Counted from the first letter of the stretch, positions 1-8,748 are shown. The stretch is 64,000 nucleotides of DNA from Winogradskyella sp. J14-2 (GCF_001971725.1 NZ_CP019388.1:1302001-1366000); one strand, 5' to 3'. Notes: a model not told the origin generated them from the letters alone. Made by a program: numbers and translations.

Positions 1-600
1 AAAATCTTCTGTATCAGCGATAACAACATTTCCAATGGTACTTGGTGTAAACCATTTAGATCGAATGAGTTTTTTCTTAATTTTCACATCTAAAACACCT
101 GCTATTAATGCATCAGTTACAAACCTAGCACAATTACAAGCATCCTTTATAAATGCCGCATACCTAATAAAGCCTTTAGCTTGCATGGTATCGATATGAT
201 TTCGGGCTGACGCATAATCCACGGCATTACAAACCGATGCATACAAATGACCATCACCATGCGTCAATTTTGGATTGATAGCTAAAAACTCAAGAATTTC
301 ATCTAAATTTTTAATCGTATTGCCTTCTATTTTTGCTTTTACAGGAAAATGCAATTCAAAATCAGTCTCTCGTCCCCTTACACGTCCGTTAGGTTCTGAG
401 GTGATGTAGCGTCCAAAATCGTGATACTCTAAAACACCTGTTTCTTTATGAATTAAAACCATGGCTGCATGACCAGCTCTCACATGATTTTTATTTCCGA
501 TTGAAAGGTATTTTAAATACTTAGAATACCATTCCTCTGCATGAGACACAATAGTTTCAGGATAAGCAAGGGTTAAAATAAAGGCATCATTTTTCAACAT
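1..600 (-). CDS. Partial conserved protein, possibly permuted papain-like (YiiX/LRAT type)
   Basis: The reading frame opens at an ATG whose complement ends at position 600 and runs without a stop for 200 codons off the left edge, so the C-terminus is missing. I do not recognise it with certainty. A histidine in RAGHAAMVLI (residue 44) is followed by a G-x-YHDFGRY stretch (about residues 55-64), and a cysteine sits late in CNCARFVTDAL (residues 155-165). That His-then-Cys order is the arrangement of circularly permuted NlpC/P60 (YiiX/LRAT-like) folds, which makes a thiol hydrolase or acyltransferase an inference only. No signal peptide is visible, so it is probably cytoplasmic. It is divergent from pruA, with about 140 bp between the starts. 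Confidence 0.7.
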   Translation of the reverse strand, partial: MLKNDAFILTLAYPETIVSHAEEWYSKYLKYLSIGNKNHVRAGHAAMVLIHKETGVLEYHDFGRYITSEPNGRVRGRETDFELHFPVKAKIEGNTIKNLDEILEFLAINPKLTHGDGHLYASVCNAVDYASARNHIDTMQAKGFIRYAAFIKDACNCARFVTDALIAGVLDVKIKKKLIRSKWFTPSTIGNVVIADTEDF

Positions 601-700
601 GCTTCTTTGTAGAAAATTTCGCTAGCAACTTACAAAAAATTATGCTTGTAAGTTTCACAGAACTATAACGTTTGAAACCAACTTTCTACTTTAAAAATTG

Positions 701-708
701 TACCTTTG
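701..708 (+). promoter_or_regulatory. Bacteroidota -7 promoter element for pruA
   Basis: TACCTTTG matches the TANNTTTG -7 consensus of Bacteroidota primary-sigma promoters and lies 34 bp upstream of the pruA ATG. No clean -33 TTTG was found at the ideal spacing. Confidence 0.55.
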
Positions 709-742
709 CACTTTCAAAAATTCAAACAAAAACAATCATATT

Positions 743-2368
743 ATGTCAAAAGGATTCTTTAATGTACCTGTAGCGGTTAATGAGCCTGTAAAGTCTTATG
801 CACCAGGTTCACCAGAGCGTAAAGCTGCAGCCGAAACTTACAAAGCTATGTTTAACAGCAAAGTAGAAGTCCCTTTATATATTAATGGAAAGGATGTAAA
901 AACTGGAAACACCAGAACCATGTCTCCTCCTCACGACCACCAACATATCGTAGGTGAATACCATGTAGCTGAGCAAACTCACGTTGAAGAAGCCATTGCT
1001 ACAGCATTAGAGGCTCGTAAGACGTGGTCTCAATTACCTTGGGAACAGCGTGCTGGTATTTTTCTTAAAGCTGCAGAGTTAATTGCTGGTCCATATAGAG
1101 CAAAGATTAATGCTGCAACTATGATTGCACAATCTAAAACAATCCACCAGGCAGAGATTGATTCCGCATGTGAGCTTATAGACTTTTTACGTTTTAATGT
1201 ACAGTTTATGACTGACATCTACATGGAACAACCAGAAAGCACCAGCGATGCTTGGAACCGTGTAGAATATCGTCCGCTTGAAGGCTTTACTTATGCCGTA
1301 ACCCCTTTTAATTTTACTGCAATTGCAGGTAACTTACCTGCTTGTATGGCATTAATGGGTAATGTGGTTGTTTGGAAACCAAGTGATAGCCAAGTGTATT
1401 CTGCTAAAGTAATAATGGATGTGTTTAAAGAAGCAGGTGTGCCAGATGGTGTAATTAATGTTGTATTTGGAGATCCAGTAATGATTACCAATACTGTTTT
1501 AGCTAGTCCAGATTTTTCTGGTTTACACTTCACCGGTTCTACATTTATATTTAAAGAATTGTGGAAACAAATCGGAGAGAACATTCACAACTATAAGACT
1601 TATCCTAGAATTGTTGGGGAAACAGGTGGTAAAGATTTCATCGTAGCTCACAAATCTGCTAATGCTAAACAAGTAGCTACTGCTATTTCTCGTGGTGCTT
1701 TTGAATTTCAAGGTCAAAAATGTAGTGCTGCGTCTAGAGCATACATTCCAAAAGGTATTTGGGCAGATGTTAAAAACTATGTGTTAGAAGACCTTGCTTC
1801 TTTTAAAATGGGTTCTCCTGAAGACATGAGCAACTTTATCACTGCAGTAATTCATGAAGGTTCATTTGATAAATTAGCTAAATATATAGACCAAGCAAAA
1901 GCTGATAGTGATGCTGAAATCATTGCTGGTGGTAATTATGATAAATCTAAAGGGTATTTTATAGAGCCAACAGTTATAGTAACTACCGACCCAAAATACA
2001 CGACCATGTGTACAGAGTTATTTGGCCCTGTGATTACAATCTATGTTTACGGAGATGATGCCTATTCTGAGACTTTAAAACTTGTTGATGAAACAAGTGA
2101 GTACGCCTTAACTGGCGCGATTCTATCTACCGATAGATATGCTATTGAAGAAGCTACAAAAGCACTTCAAAACGCTGCCGGAAACTTCTACATCAACGAC
2201 AAACCAACTGGTGCTGTTGTTGGCCAACAACCATTTGGTGGTGCCAGAGCATCAGGAACAAACGACAAAGCAGGTAGTGCTCAAAATTTATTACGTTGGG
2301 TGTCTCCAAGGTTAATTAAAGAAACATTTGTAACACCAACGGATTACAGATATCCTTTCTTAGGATAA
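743..2368 (+). CDS. pruA: L-glutamate gamma-semialdehyde dehydrogenase (P5C dehydrogenase)
   Basis: This cytosolic enzyme oxidises glutamate gamma-semialdehyde (P5C) to glutamate with NAD+, the second step of proline breakdown. The 541-residue length fits the monofunctional P5CDH family. The catalytic cysteine is in GQKCSAASR (Cys327 from the chosen start), the general-base glutamate is in VGETGGKD (Glu293), and the FTGST Rossmann motif is present. An open frame extends to 698, but the ATG at 743 is preferred because it begins the family-like MSKGFFNVP N-terminus and leaves the -7 element upstream. No proline dehydrogenase lies beside it. The gene ends in a strong hairpin and appears monocistronic. 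The biosynthetic counterpart, proCBA, is at 27.9-30.7 kb. Confidence 0.96.
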   Translation: MSKGFFNVPVAVNEPVKSYAPGSPERKAAAETYKAMFNSKVEVPLYINGKDVKTGNTRTMSPPHDHQHIVGEYHVAEQTHVEEAIATALEARKTWSQLPWEQRAGIFLKAAELIAGPYRAKINAATMIAQSKTIHQAEIDSACELIDFLRFNVQFMTDIYMEQPESTSDAWNRVEYRPLEGFTYAVTPFNFTAIAGNLPACMALMGNVVVWKPSDSQVYSAKVIMDVFKEAGVPDGVINVVFGDPVMITNTVLASPDFSGLHFTGSTFIFKELWKQIGENIHNYKTYPRIVGETGGKDFIVAHKSANAKQVATAISRGAFEFQGQKCSAASRAYIPKGIWADVKNYVLEDLASFKMGSPEDMSNFITAVIHEGSFDKLAKYIDQAKADSDAEIIAGGNYDKSKGYFIEPTVIVTTDPKYTTMCTELFGPVITIYVYGDDAYSETLKLVDETSEYALTGAILSTDRYAIEEATKALQNAAGNFYINDKPTGAVVGQQPFGGARASGTNDKAGSAQNLLRWVSPRLIKETFVTPTDYRYPFLG

Positions 2369-2391
2369 GACTTATAATAATCTGAAATACA

Positions 2392-2428
2392 AATCCTTAA
2401 AAGCATAATGCTTTTAAGGATTTTTTTT
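2392..2428 (+). terminator. Rho-independent terminator of pruA
   Basis: A perfect 15-bp inverted repeat (2392-2406 with 2408-2422), centred on one base, runs directly into eight T residues. In RNA the apex would open into a small loop. Confidence 0.85.
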
Positions 2429-2514
2429 GCTTTTAATAGAATATTACTGAACTATTGGTTGCTGACCTTATGAAACTTTGTATCTTTCAGTCTAAAACCA
2501 AAAAACCCATCAAT

Positions 2515-4209
2515 ATGAAGAAACTTTACATTTTATTCTTTTTAATTAGTCCTTCTTTAGTTATCGCTCAAATTTCTTTCACTTCGAGTATAACACCAGA
2601 TTTATCAGCTTATGGTGAAGCAAATAATTATCCTGGTGAAGGTGAATATCAGATTTTTCTAGATACTGATGATGGTATTTTAGACAAACCTATCATTGTA
2701 GTTGACGGCTTTGACCCAACAGATTCAAGAGATATTCCTGGGTTATACAGTTTATTGGATTTTACTGGCAGTTCTGGTTCCCAAAACTTAGCAGACTTAG
2801 TTAGAGCAGAAGGTTTTGATGTTGTTATCTTAAACTTTCCTGTTTATGTAAGAGCTGCTGATGGCGCAACAATAGATGGCGGTACTGACTTTATAGAACG
2901 TAATGCCATGCTACTTGTAGAGCTTTTAGACATTATAAACACCTCAAAAGCTAGTGCCAGTAACCCTGAGCAAAATGTCATTATTGGTCCAAGTATGGGT
3001 GGATTAATATCTCGTTATGCCTTAAATTATATGGAAGCGAACATGCTAGATGCCGATACGAGACTATATATGTCTTTTGATTCTCCTCATCATGGAGCTA
3101 ATGTTCCTATAGGTTTACAGCATCAATTAAATTTTCTTGCTAATAATGGCACACAACCCATTGCAGAGGTACAACCACTCATAGATTCTTTTTTAAAATC
3201 TGCTGCTGCAAGACAATTACTGGTCGATCATTTTGAAGCACATCTTCAATCTGGTAGTTCAGTAAATTTTGATGCCACGTTAACACTTCCACAAGCTCAC
3301 CCATTTAGAACTCAGTTTGAAAATAACATCAATAGTTTTAATACTTCTGGTTTTCCCGAAAACACAAGAAACGTTGCAATAATAAATGGCAGTGGTATTG
3401 GTAGCTCATATTTTGCAATAGGTAATAGTGGTCCAACGGTTACCAATGGGTATTCAGTAATTAGCACTAGTTTTAATGTGCCTGCTGGTATATTTACAGC
3501 TATTGTAGATGTAGATATCAACTTTACACCAGCAGCTGGCATAACATCTACAGTAAGTGATATTTCTATTTCTCTTTTTGGAATAGAAGTAGAAGGATCT
3601 GAAGCAAGTAGCCAATCGTTCTCTTATTCTGACGGCTTAGATTCGGCACCTGGTGGACTTTTTGATTTGGCCGCGTTAACTGGCGATATTGCCTCTGGTG
3701 GTGGTACAGCAGGAGATTTTATAAATGCGCTTCAAATTGATAAATTTAGTTTTATCCCTTCGGTAAGTGCTTTAGCCTTAGAAATTACTGATGATGAAAT
3801 AGATTGGCATCACGACATTAATCTAACTAGCCGAGGAACAACTAATATTACTCCTTTTGACAATACATTTTTACCAGATGATAATGAACCTCACGTTCAG
3901 TTAACAGAGGATAATGTAAATTTTGCATTAACAGAAATATTAACTCCTCCACTAGCAATTTTAGATAATGAGGCTATAACATTTCAATTAGAAGAAAATC
4001 CTGTGAGAAATGAATTGGTACTATTAACGGATAGAGAATTAAATGCATCAATACAAGTCATAGATGTTTCAGGAAAGGTAGTTTATAACACATCAATGTT
4101 ATTGAATAATAGAACTACAATTCCTATAAATCTAGCTTCAGGGTTTTACATATTGAATGTAAGCGCAGAAAACAATACTAGCTTCACAACTAAGTTTGTT
4201 TCTAACTAA
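2515..4209 (+). CDS. Secreted lipase/esterase-like alpha/beta hydrolase with T9SS type A sorting domain
   Basis: The 564-residue protein starts with a signal peptide (MKKLYILFFLISPSLVIAQ). A PGAP1/lipase-like segment follows, with strand IIVVDGFDP near the N-terminus and a nucleophile elbow G-P-S-M-G at residues 158-162 (Ser160). The next segment, SFDSPHHGANVPIG, is typical of lipases acting on bulky acyl esters. The last ~75 residues form a T9SS type A sorting domain (PVRNELVL, then QVIDVSGKVV, then GFYILNV), so export through type IX secretion and surface release or anchoring is expected. Its substrate is unknown. The open frame extends to 2455, but the ATG at 2515 starts exactly at the signal peptide. 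A TATCTTTC box at 2481-2488 is a near-consensus -7 element. Confidence 0.88.
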   Translation: MKKLYILFFLISPSLVIAQISFTSSITPDLSAYGEANNYPGEGEYQIFLDTDDGILDKPIIVVDGFDPTDSRDIPGLYSLLDFTGSSGSQNLADLVRAEGFDVVILNFPVYVRAADGATIDGGTDFIERNAMLLVELLDIINTSKASASNPEQNVIIGPSMGGLISRYALNYMEANMLDADTRLYMSFDSPHHGANVPIGLQHQLNFLANNGTQPIAEVQPLIDSFLKSAAARQLLVDHFEAHLQSGSSVNFDATLTLPQAHPFRTQFENNINSFNTSGFPENTRNVAIINGSGIGSSYFAIGNSGPTVTNGYSVISTSFNVPAGIFTAIVDVDINFTPAAGITSTVSDISISLFGIEVEGSEASSQSFSYSDGLDSAPGGLFDLAALTGDIASGGGTAGDFINALQIDKFSFIPSVSALALEITDDEIDWHHDINLTSRGTTNITPFDNTFLPDDNEPHVQLTEDNVNFALTEILTPPLAILDNEAITFQLEENPVRNELVLLTDRELNASIQVIDVSGKVVYNTSMLLNNRTTIPINLASGFYILNVSAENNTSFTTKFVSN

Positions 4210-4226
4210 TCTAATTTTAGCATAAA

Positions 4227-4362
4227 AAAGAGGCTGTCTAAAAAGTCTGAAAATCTGTCATTCTGAATTTATTTCAGAATCTCAATAAGCAGATTTTTAG
4301 TTTTTTTTGAGTTTGAAACCAGTTCAAATTGACAAAACACTGACTTTTTAGACAGCCTCTTT
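4227..4362. repeat. 136-bp element with perfect 21-bp terminal inverted repeats (MITE-like or bidirectional terminator)
   Basis: The outer arms, 4227-4247 and 4342-4362, are perfect 21-bp reverse complements containing AGGCTGTCTAAAAAGTC. Inside are two nested dyads: AAAATCTG with CAGATTTT, and ATTCTGAA with TTCAGAAT. The element fills the gap between two convergent genes. An A-run on the left and T-run on the right could let it terminate transcription from both sides. It has no ORF. Confidence 0.8.
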
Positions 4363-4364
4363 AT

Positions 4365-4991
4365 TTAGTTATGCTTAAGTGGTAAATGAATCACTTTTTT
4401 AGTTTCAAAGAATTCTTCTTCAAAATAATCTGATAATAGATAGGCTTTAACCGCAGAATATGGCTTTAATTCTTCGGTTAGATCGCCTCCTTTTAGATAC
4501 AGAATACCATTTTTTAATTTATTTCGTCGTTTTTTGGTGGTTTTACCTTTTACCCATTTGGTAAATTCTGGCATGGCTGTTACTGCTCTACTGACAATAA
4601 AATCATATGTTTCGTCAATAGCCTCTACTCTACTATGTGTTGTTCTTACATTCGTTAACTCAACTGCCTCACAAACCGCATTAATAACTTTTAATTTTTT
4701 ATTAATACTATCTACCAAATGAAATTGACAATTAGGAAACATAATGGCCAAAGGCACGCCAGGAAAACCACCTCCAGTGCCTACATCTAAGATTGAGGTA
4801 TCATCTGCAAACTGAATAACCTTAGCAATGCCCAAAGAGTGCAGTACATGTCTAAGATAGAGTTCCTCTATATCTTTGCGCGATACCACATTTATTTTTG
4901 AATTCCACTCTTTATAAAGTGTTTCGAGAGCTGCAAATTGCCTAATTTGATGTTCTGTTAAATCAGGAAAATATTTTAGAATTACATCCAT
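4365..4991 (-). CDS. rsmG: 16S rRNA (guanine(527)-N(7))-methyltransferase RsmG
   Basis: A 208-residue class I SAM-dependent methyltransferase that modifies G527 of 16S rRNA. It shows the family-specific SAM loop DVGTGGGFPGVPLAI, an upstream WNSKINVVSRKD segment, and the VSRAVTAMPEF motif that follows the substrate-binding region. Length and order match RsmG/GidB. It faces the secreted hydrolase across the 136-bp inverted-repeat element and is divergent from the desaturase gene. A TATTTTTG -7 box lies about 16 bp before the ATG, so it is probably transcribed alone from a short leader. Confidence 0.96.
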   Translation of the reverse strand: MDVILKYFPDLTEHQIRQFAALETLYKEWNSKINVVSRKDIEELYLRHVLHSLGIAKVIQFADDTSILDVGTGGGFPGVPLAIMFPNCQFHLVDSINKKLKVINAVCEAVELTNVRTTHSRVEAIDETYDFIVSRAVTAMPEFTKWVKGKTTKKRRNKLKNGILYLKGGDLTEELKPYSAVKAYLLSDYFEEEFFETKKVIHLPLKHN

Positions 4992-5006
4992 CTATTTCAA
5001 TTTGTG

Positions 5007-5014
5007 CAAAAATA
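5007..5014 (-). promoter_or_regulatory. -7 promoter element for rsmG
   Basis: Read on the minus strand this is TATTTTTG, an exact TANNTTTG match. It lies about 16 bp upstream of the rsmG start codon. Confidence 0.5.
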
Positions 5015-5072
5015 ACTATTTTAGTGTGCATAATTTAACGCCTTATGCTAAGGCTTCGTTTTATTTATTAAT

Positions 5073-5080
5073 TATCTTTG
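5073..5080 (+). promoter_or_regulatory. -7 promoter element for the desaturase gene
   Basis: TATCTTTG is an exact TANNTTTG match 50 bp before the desaturase ATG, in the divergent gap shared with rsmG. Confidence 0.5.
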
Positions 5081-5130
5081 GCAACCTATAATTAACGTAA
5101 TCCCTTTTCGTTATAGATAAAAATAGTTTT

Positions 5131-6231
5131 ATGGCTCAACAAACCTTATCATTTTCTCGTGTCGACTCTGCAAAGTTTTTTAGAACTTTAAATAAGCGTG
5201 TAAACAATTATTTTAAAGAAAATAACATAAAAAGAACAGGTAATTGGCAACTTTGGTTAAAAACAGTTGTTATGTTTGCTATCTTTTTAACACCATATTT
5301 TTTACTACTTACTTTAGATATTCCTACCTGGGCGCAACTACTGTTAACAATTGTAATGGGTATAGGTATGGCCGGAGTTGGCATGAATGTAATGCACGAT
5401 GGTAATCACGGTTCGTTCTCTAACAAAGAATGGGTAAACCGTTTAATGGGTAGCAGTATCTATATTTTGGCAGGTAATGTATACAACTGGCAAGTACAGC
5501 ACAATGTTCTTCATCATACTTATACTAATATTCATGGCCATGACGAAGATTTAGAAGCTGGTAGGATTTTAAGATTTTCTGAACATGCAGAGTGGCACAA
5601 GCATCATAGATTTCAACATTACTATTCTATTTTCTTATACGGATTACTTACTATCAACTGGGCTATTACCACAGATTTTCAGCAAATGAAGCGCTACATG
5701 AAACGCAAACTGTCTTACGGCAAATTTCCTAATCCAATTGTTAATTGGAGTAAATTGGTGATCTCTAAATTGGTTTATGTCTCGATGTGGATTGTTCTTC
5801 CAATACTTTTAACTGATCTGGCCTGGTACGAAGTATTAATTGGATTTTTTATTATGCATTATGTTGCTGGTCTTATACTGAGCGTTGTTTTTCAGTTAGC
5901 ACATGTCATGGACGAAGCTGAAATGCCTATGCCAGAAAAGGATGGCACCATGAAGAATACATGGGCAATTCATCAGCTTAAAACTACGGTTAATTTTGGT
6001 GCTAAAAACTGGTTAGTAAACTGGTATACTGGTGGTTTAAATCATCAGGTAGAACATCATATTTTCCCTAATATAAGTCACATCCATTATGGCAAAATAG
6101 CTAAAATTGTGAAGGATACTGCAAAAGAATTTAATTTACCCTACAAAGAATACGAAACCACAAGGAAAGCAATAATTGCGCACTTCAGATTTTTGAAAGA
6201 AATGGGTACACAACCAGCAATGCAAGCATAA
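5131..6231 (+). CDS. Membrane fatty-acid (acyl-CoA/acyl-lipid) desaturase
   Basis: A 366-residue integral membrane di-iron desaturase introducing a double bond into fatty acyl chains. The three histidine boxes are present in order: HDGNHGS (residues 89-95), HNVLHH (124-129) and HQVEHH near residue 310. The QVEHH form of the last box is typical of front-end/linoleoyl-CoA-type desaturases. Hydrophobic segments near residues 45-62, 68-86 and 215-260 fit the usual four-helix topology. There is no fused cytochrome b5 domain, so an external electron donor is needed. The aminotransferase gene follows after 17 bp and may be co-transcribed. The exact position of the new double bond cannot be read from sequence; membrane-fluidity adjustment is the likely role. 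Confidence 0.92.
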   Translation: MAQQTLSFSRVDSAKFFRTLNKRVNNYFKENNIKRTGNWQLWLKTVVMFAIFLTPYFLLLTLDIPTWAQLLLTIVMGIGMAGVGMNVMHDGNHGSFSNKEWVNRLMGSSIYILAGNVYNWQVQHNVLHHTYTNIHGHDEDLEAGRILRFSEHAEWHKHHRFQHYYSIFLYGLLTINWAITTDFQQMKRYMKRKLSYGKFPNPIVNWSKLVISKLVYVSMWIVLPILLTDLAWYEVLIGFFIMHYVAGLILSVVFQLAHVMDEAEMPMPEKDGTMKNTWAIHQLKTTVNFGAKNWLVNWYTGGLNHQVEHHIFPNISHIHYGKIAKIVKDTAKEFNLPYKEYETTRKAIIAHFRFLKEMGTQPAMQA

Positions 6232-6248
6232 TTCTATTACTTTAGCAC

Positions 6249-7433
6249 ATGAACCAACTTTCTGATAGAATTAACAATCTATCGACTTCAGCAACCCTAG
6301 CTATGGCTGCAAAAGCCAGAGAACTCAGAGCAGAGGGTAAAGATATTATTGGGCTAAGCCTAGGCGAACCAGATTTTAACACACCAGATTTTGTCAAAGA
6401 GGCAGCCATAAAGGCTGTAAATGACAACTACAATAGTTACACACCTGTTGACGGTTATGTAGAACTAAAAGATGCGATTATCACCAAATTTAAACGCGAT
6501 AATGGTTTAGATTATACCAGATCTCAAATTGTAGTATCTACTGGCGCTAAACAAGCTTTATTTAATATTGCCTCTGTAATGCTTAATGACGGTGATGAAG
6601 TTATTTTACCATGCCCATATTGGGTTAGCTATGCTGATATCGTAAAATTAAATGGAGGAGTTCCTGTTGAAGTAAAAACAGATATCAGCAACGATTTTAA
6701 AATGACAGCTGAACAATTAAGAGCTGCCATTACTCCAAAAACTAAAATGATTTGGTACAGTTCACCCTGTAACCCAAGCGGTTCTGTTTATAGCAAGGAT
6801 GAGCTTAGAGCTATTGCAGATGTTTTACAGGAGTTCCCTAATATTTATGTAGTTTCTGATGAAATCTATGAGCATATCAACTTTATTGGTGGTCACCATA
6901 GCATGGCTCAATTTAATGATATGTACGATAGAACAATCACTGTAAATGGTGTCTCTAAAGCCTTTGCTATGACAGGTTGGAGAATCGGTTATATTGGTGC
7001 GCCAGACTGGATTGCAAAAGCTTGTAACAAAATGCAAGGCCAAGTCACTAGTGGAGCAAACTGTATTGCACAGCGCGCAGTGATTGCTGCTTTAGAAGCT
7101 GACCCTTCCAAAATTCAATATATGATAGACGAGTTTAAAGAACGTCGTCAATTAATTTTAAACTTATTAGAAGGAATAGAGGGTTTTAAAACTAACCAGC
7201 CAGAAGGAGCATTCTACGTCTTCCCAAATGTGTCTGCATATTTTGGAAAAACCATCAAAGGAAAAACCATTAATAATGCAACTGACATGTCATTATTCTT
7301 ATTAGAGGAAGCTTTAGTTGCTACAGTAACTGGTGAAGCTTTTGGAAATAAGGATTGCATACGTATATCTTATGCTGCATCGAAAGAACAGATTACTGAA
7401 GCCCTTAAAAGAATTAAGGAGGCTTTGAATTAA
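6249..7433 (+). CDS. Pyridoxal-phosphate aminotransferase, aspartate aminotransferase type (class I)
   Basis: A 394-residue fold-type I aminotransferase that probably interconverts aspartate/2-oxoglutarate and oxaloacetate/glutamate, or a related amino acid pair. The PLP lysine is Lys237 in NGVSKAFAMTGWRIGY. The YSSPCNPSG motif, the VSDEIYEH strand that holds the cofactor aspartate and tyrosine, and a C-terminal RISYA arginine for the substrate carboxylate are all visible. This is the Igamma-like subgroup found in many Bacteroidota. It lies 17 bp after the desaturase and probably shares its transcript. Substrate preference (Asp versus aromatic amino acids) cannot be settled by reading. Confidence 0.93.
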   Translation: MNQLSDRINNLSTSATLAMAAKARELRAEGKDIIGLSLGEPDFNTPDFVKEAAIKAVNDNYNSYTPVDGYVELKDAIITKFKRDNGLDYTRSQIVVSTGAKQALFNIASVMLNDGDEVILPCPYWVSYADIVKLNGGVPVEVKTDISNDFKMTAEQLRAAITPKTKMIWYSSPCNPSGSVYSKDELRAIADVLQEFPNIYVVSDEIYEHINFIGGHHSMAQFNDMYDRTITVNGVSKAFAMTGWRIGYIGAPDWIAKACNKMQGQVTSGANCIAQRAVIAALEADPSKIQYMIDEFKERRQLILNLLEGIEGFKTNQPEGAFYVFPNVSAYFGKTIKGKTINNATDMSLFLLEEALVATVTGEAFGNKDCIRISYAASKEQITEALKRIKEALN

Positions 7434-7472
7434 GTTATGTCTCATTAAATTTATTGAATTATTTCTTTTAAC

Positions 7473-7850
7473 TTGACCAAATTGAGTTCTAAAATAAAAG
7501 AAAGACTCATAATAGGAGGGATTTTTACAACACTTTTTGTAGGTGGATTTCTTCATAACAAAACTCATTTTGATGAACTTTCTGAATTTGGTGAAATTAC
7601 AGAAGCTACAATAATTAGTTTTAGATACAGAAGTGATGCCAGATATAATTTAACTTTCGAATATTATGTAGATGGTAAAAGATATATTAGTTCGGAGGCT
7701 GTTTCTTTTTTTAGATGCAACGAAACAGATAATGACAACAAAGGTTGCATCGGCAAAATATTTAAATTAACATACTCTAACAAAGATCCAAATGTTTGCG
7801 AAATTGATTTAGGCAAGTACAATTGGACTAAAGGTTATAAACCACATTGA
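7473..7850 (+). CDS. Small hypothetical membrane-anchored protein
   Basis: A 125-residue frame beginning at a TTG; no ATG lies near the N-terminus in this frame, and another TTG follows three codons later. A hydrophobic segment (IIGGIFTTLFVGGFL, about residues 13-27) is followed by a polar domain with alternating beta-strand-like stretches and two cysteines in FFRCNETDNDNKGCIG. The layout resembles single-pass proteins with a small DUF3592-like beta domain, but I cannot assign a family. It starts 39 bp after the aminotransferase, in the same direction. No terminator is visible between them, so read-through is possible. Confidence 0.55.
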   Translation: MTKLSSKIKERLIIGGIFTTLFVGGFLHNKTHFDELSEFGEITEATIISFRYRSDARYNLTFEYYVDGKRYISSEAVSFFRCNETDNDNKGCIGKIFKLTYSNKDPNVCEIDLGKYNWTKGYKPH

Positions 7851-7946
7851 ATAACTTGATAAACTATAAAAAAGCCATTACACAAATTCTGTGCAATAGC
7901 TTTTCTTTTACAATGCAAATAGCATCCAAATCCAAATTCTATTTGT

Positions 7947-8045
7947 TCAATAGGTTAACAACTGTATTATACCACCTCTTGAAGCAAGAAAGACAGCTAC
8001 AAGAATCAAAAAAAGAATTATTGTCACCACTACCACTTTTGCCAT
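7947..8045 (-). CDS. Very small membrane peptide (32 aa), possibly the severed C-terminus of the preceding ORF
   Basis: An ATG-started frame of 32 residues is almost entirely one hydrophobic helix (VVVVTIILFLILVAVFLAS) preceded by MAK. It is in the same frame as the 54-residue ORF at 8064-8228. The codons between them encode EEHRIR, so the two would read as one 93-codon protein if the single TAA at 8064-8066 were a sense codon. Either it is a separate micro-peptide or the tail of a gene broken by a nonsense change. Confidence 0.45.
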   Translation of the reverse strand: MAKVVVVTIILFLILVAVFLASRGGIIQLLTY

Positions 8046-8063
8046 TCTAATCCTATGCTCTTC

Positions 8064-8228
8064 TTATAATTGTTTAGCTATTTTACCAAGCTGCTTCTTA
8101 GATGCCTTTGGCAGGTTATACTCTGTATTACCGGCATCATAACTACCTAAAGTGTTTCTAAGCTTTTTTCGTTTAGAAAGAAGATTAAGATTATTCTTAA
8201 TACTTGTTGACATGTAACTTGCAGACAT
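8064..8228 (-). CDS. Small basic protein (54 aa), possibly truncated by an internal stop
   Basis: It starts at the ATG of MSASYMSTSIKNNL, with a second possible ATG five codons later, and stops at TAA 8064-8066. It is highly basic (LLSKRKKLRN, PKASKKQLGKIAKQL) and lacks a membrane segment. Translation continues past the stop in the same frame into a charged linker and a transmembrane helix. That layout, soluble basic head then C-terminal helix, parallels the neighbouring 82-residue gene. I do not recognise the family. The protein-like composition of the frame on both sides of the stop argues that it is, or recently was, coding. Confidence 0.5.
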   Translation of the reverse strand: MSASYMSTSIKNNLNLLSKRKKLRNTLGSYDAGNTEYNLPKASKKQLGKIAKQL

Positions 8229-8346
8229 CGCTTCTTAGTTTAAAATTATAGTATAGATTACTGGCAGTTTGTATGTGCACATTATTCGTAGGAAATAAAA
8301 GATATTAAAAATATCAGTTAGAGTAAAAAAAAGTAAGCTGTATGAA

Positions 8347-8595
8347 TTAGAAAATAGCGATTAAAGCTATCACAAATAGGAACAACTTTAATATTGCAGC
8401 TACGTGGTCTACTTTGCTCAATTGTGAAGCCTTAACACGTTGTCTAATTCCGAACACAGATTTTGCAGTAGACTTACTAAAATTGTGCTTTACAATAGAT
8501 TTGTAACTAGAATTTAACAAACCATTTGATGTGTAATGTGATACCGCAATGGGTTCTGGTAAAGATTCTAATTCTTGATGTAATACTAATTCCAT
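8347..8595 (-). CDS. Small tail-anchored hypothetical protein
   Basis: This 82-residue protein has a polar N-terminal two thirds and one C-terminal hydrophobic helix (AAILKLFLFVIALIAIF), the arrangement of a tail-anchored inner-membrane protein. A basic region, FGIRQRVKASQLSKVDH, precedes the helix and fits positive-inside topology. There is no signal peptide or recognisable domain. It lies about 120 bp upstream, on the same strand, of the split small ORF pair and may share a transcript with it. Function unknown. Confidence 0.6.
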   Translation of the reverse strand: MELVLHQELESLPEPIAVSHYTSNGLLNSSYKSIVKHNFSKSTAKSVFGIRQRVKASQLSKVDHVAAILKLFLFVIALIAIF

Positions 8596-8748
8596 GATTG
8601 ATAATTTTTAATTGGTTACGTAAATACGACGCTATACAAGTAAAAATGTTACACTCACTATCACTACAATCGCTTGGTTTTGAGCATATAAAACTTAAAA
8701 ACTAGTAGTAAAATTATAGGCTGGCTAAATTCTAAAAAAATTAAAATT

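Noticed and set aside
698-742. N-terminal extension of pruA
   Set aside because: These codons overlap the -7 promoter element and do not resemble the P5CDH N-terminus.
7847-8050. 67-codon plus-strand ORF
   Set aside because: It lies opposite two small minus-strand frames with better protein-like composition and shows no domain or signal of its own.
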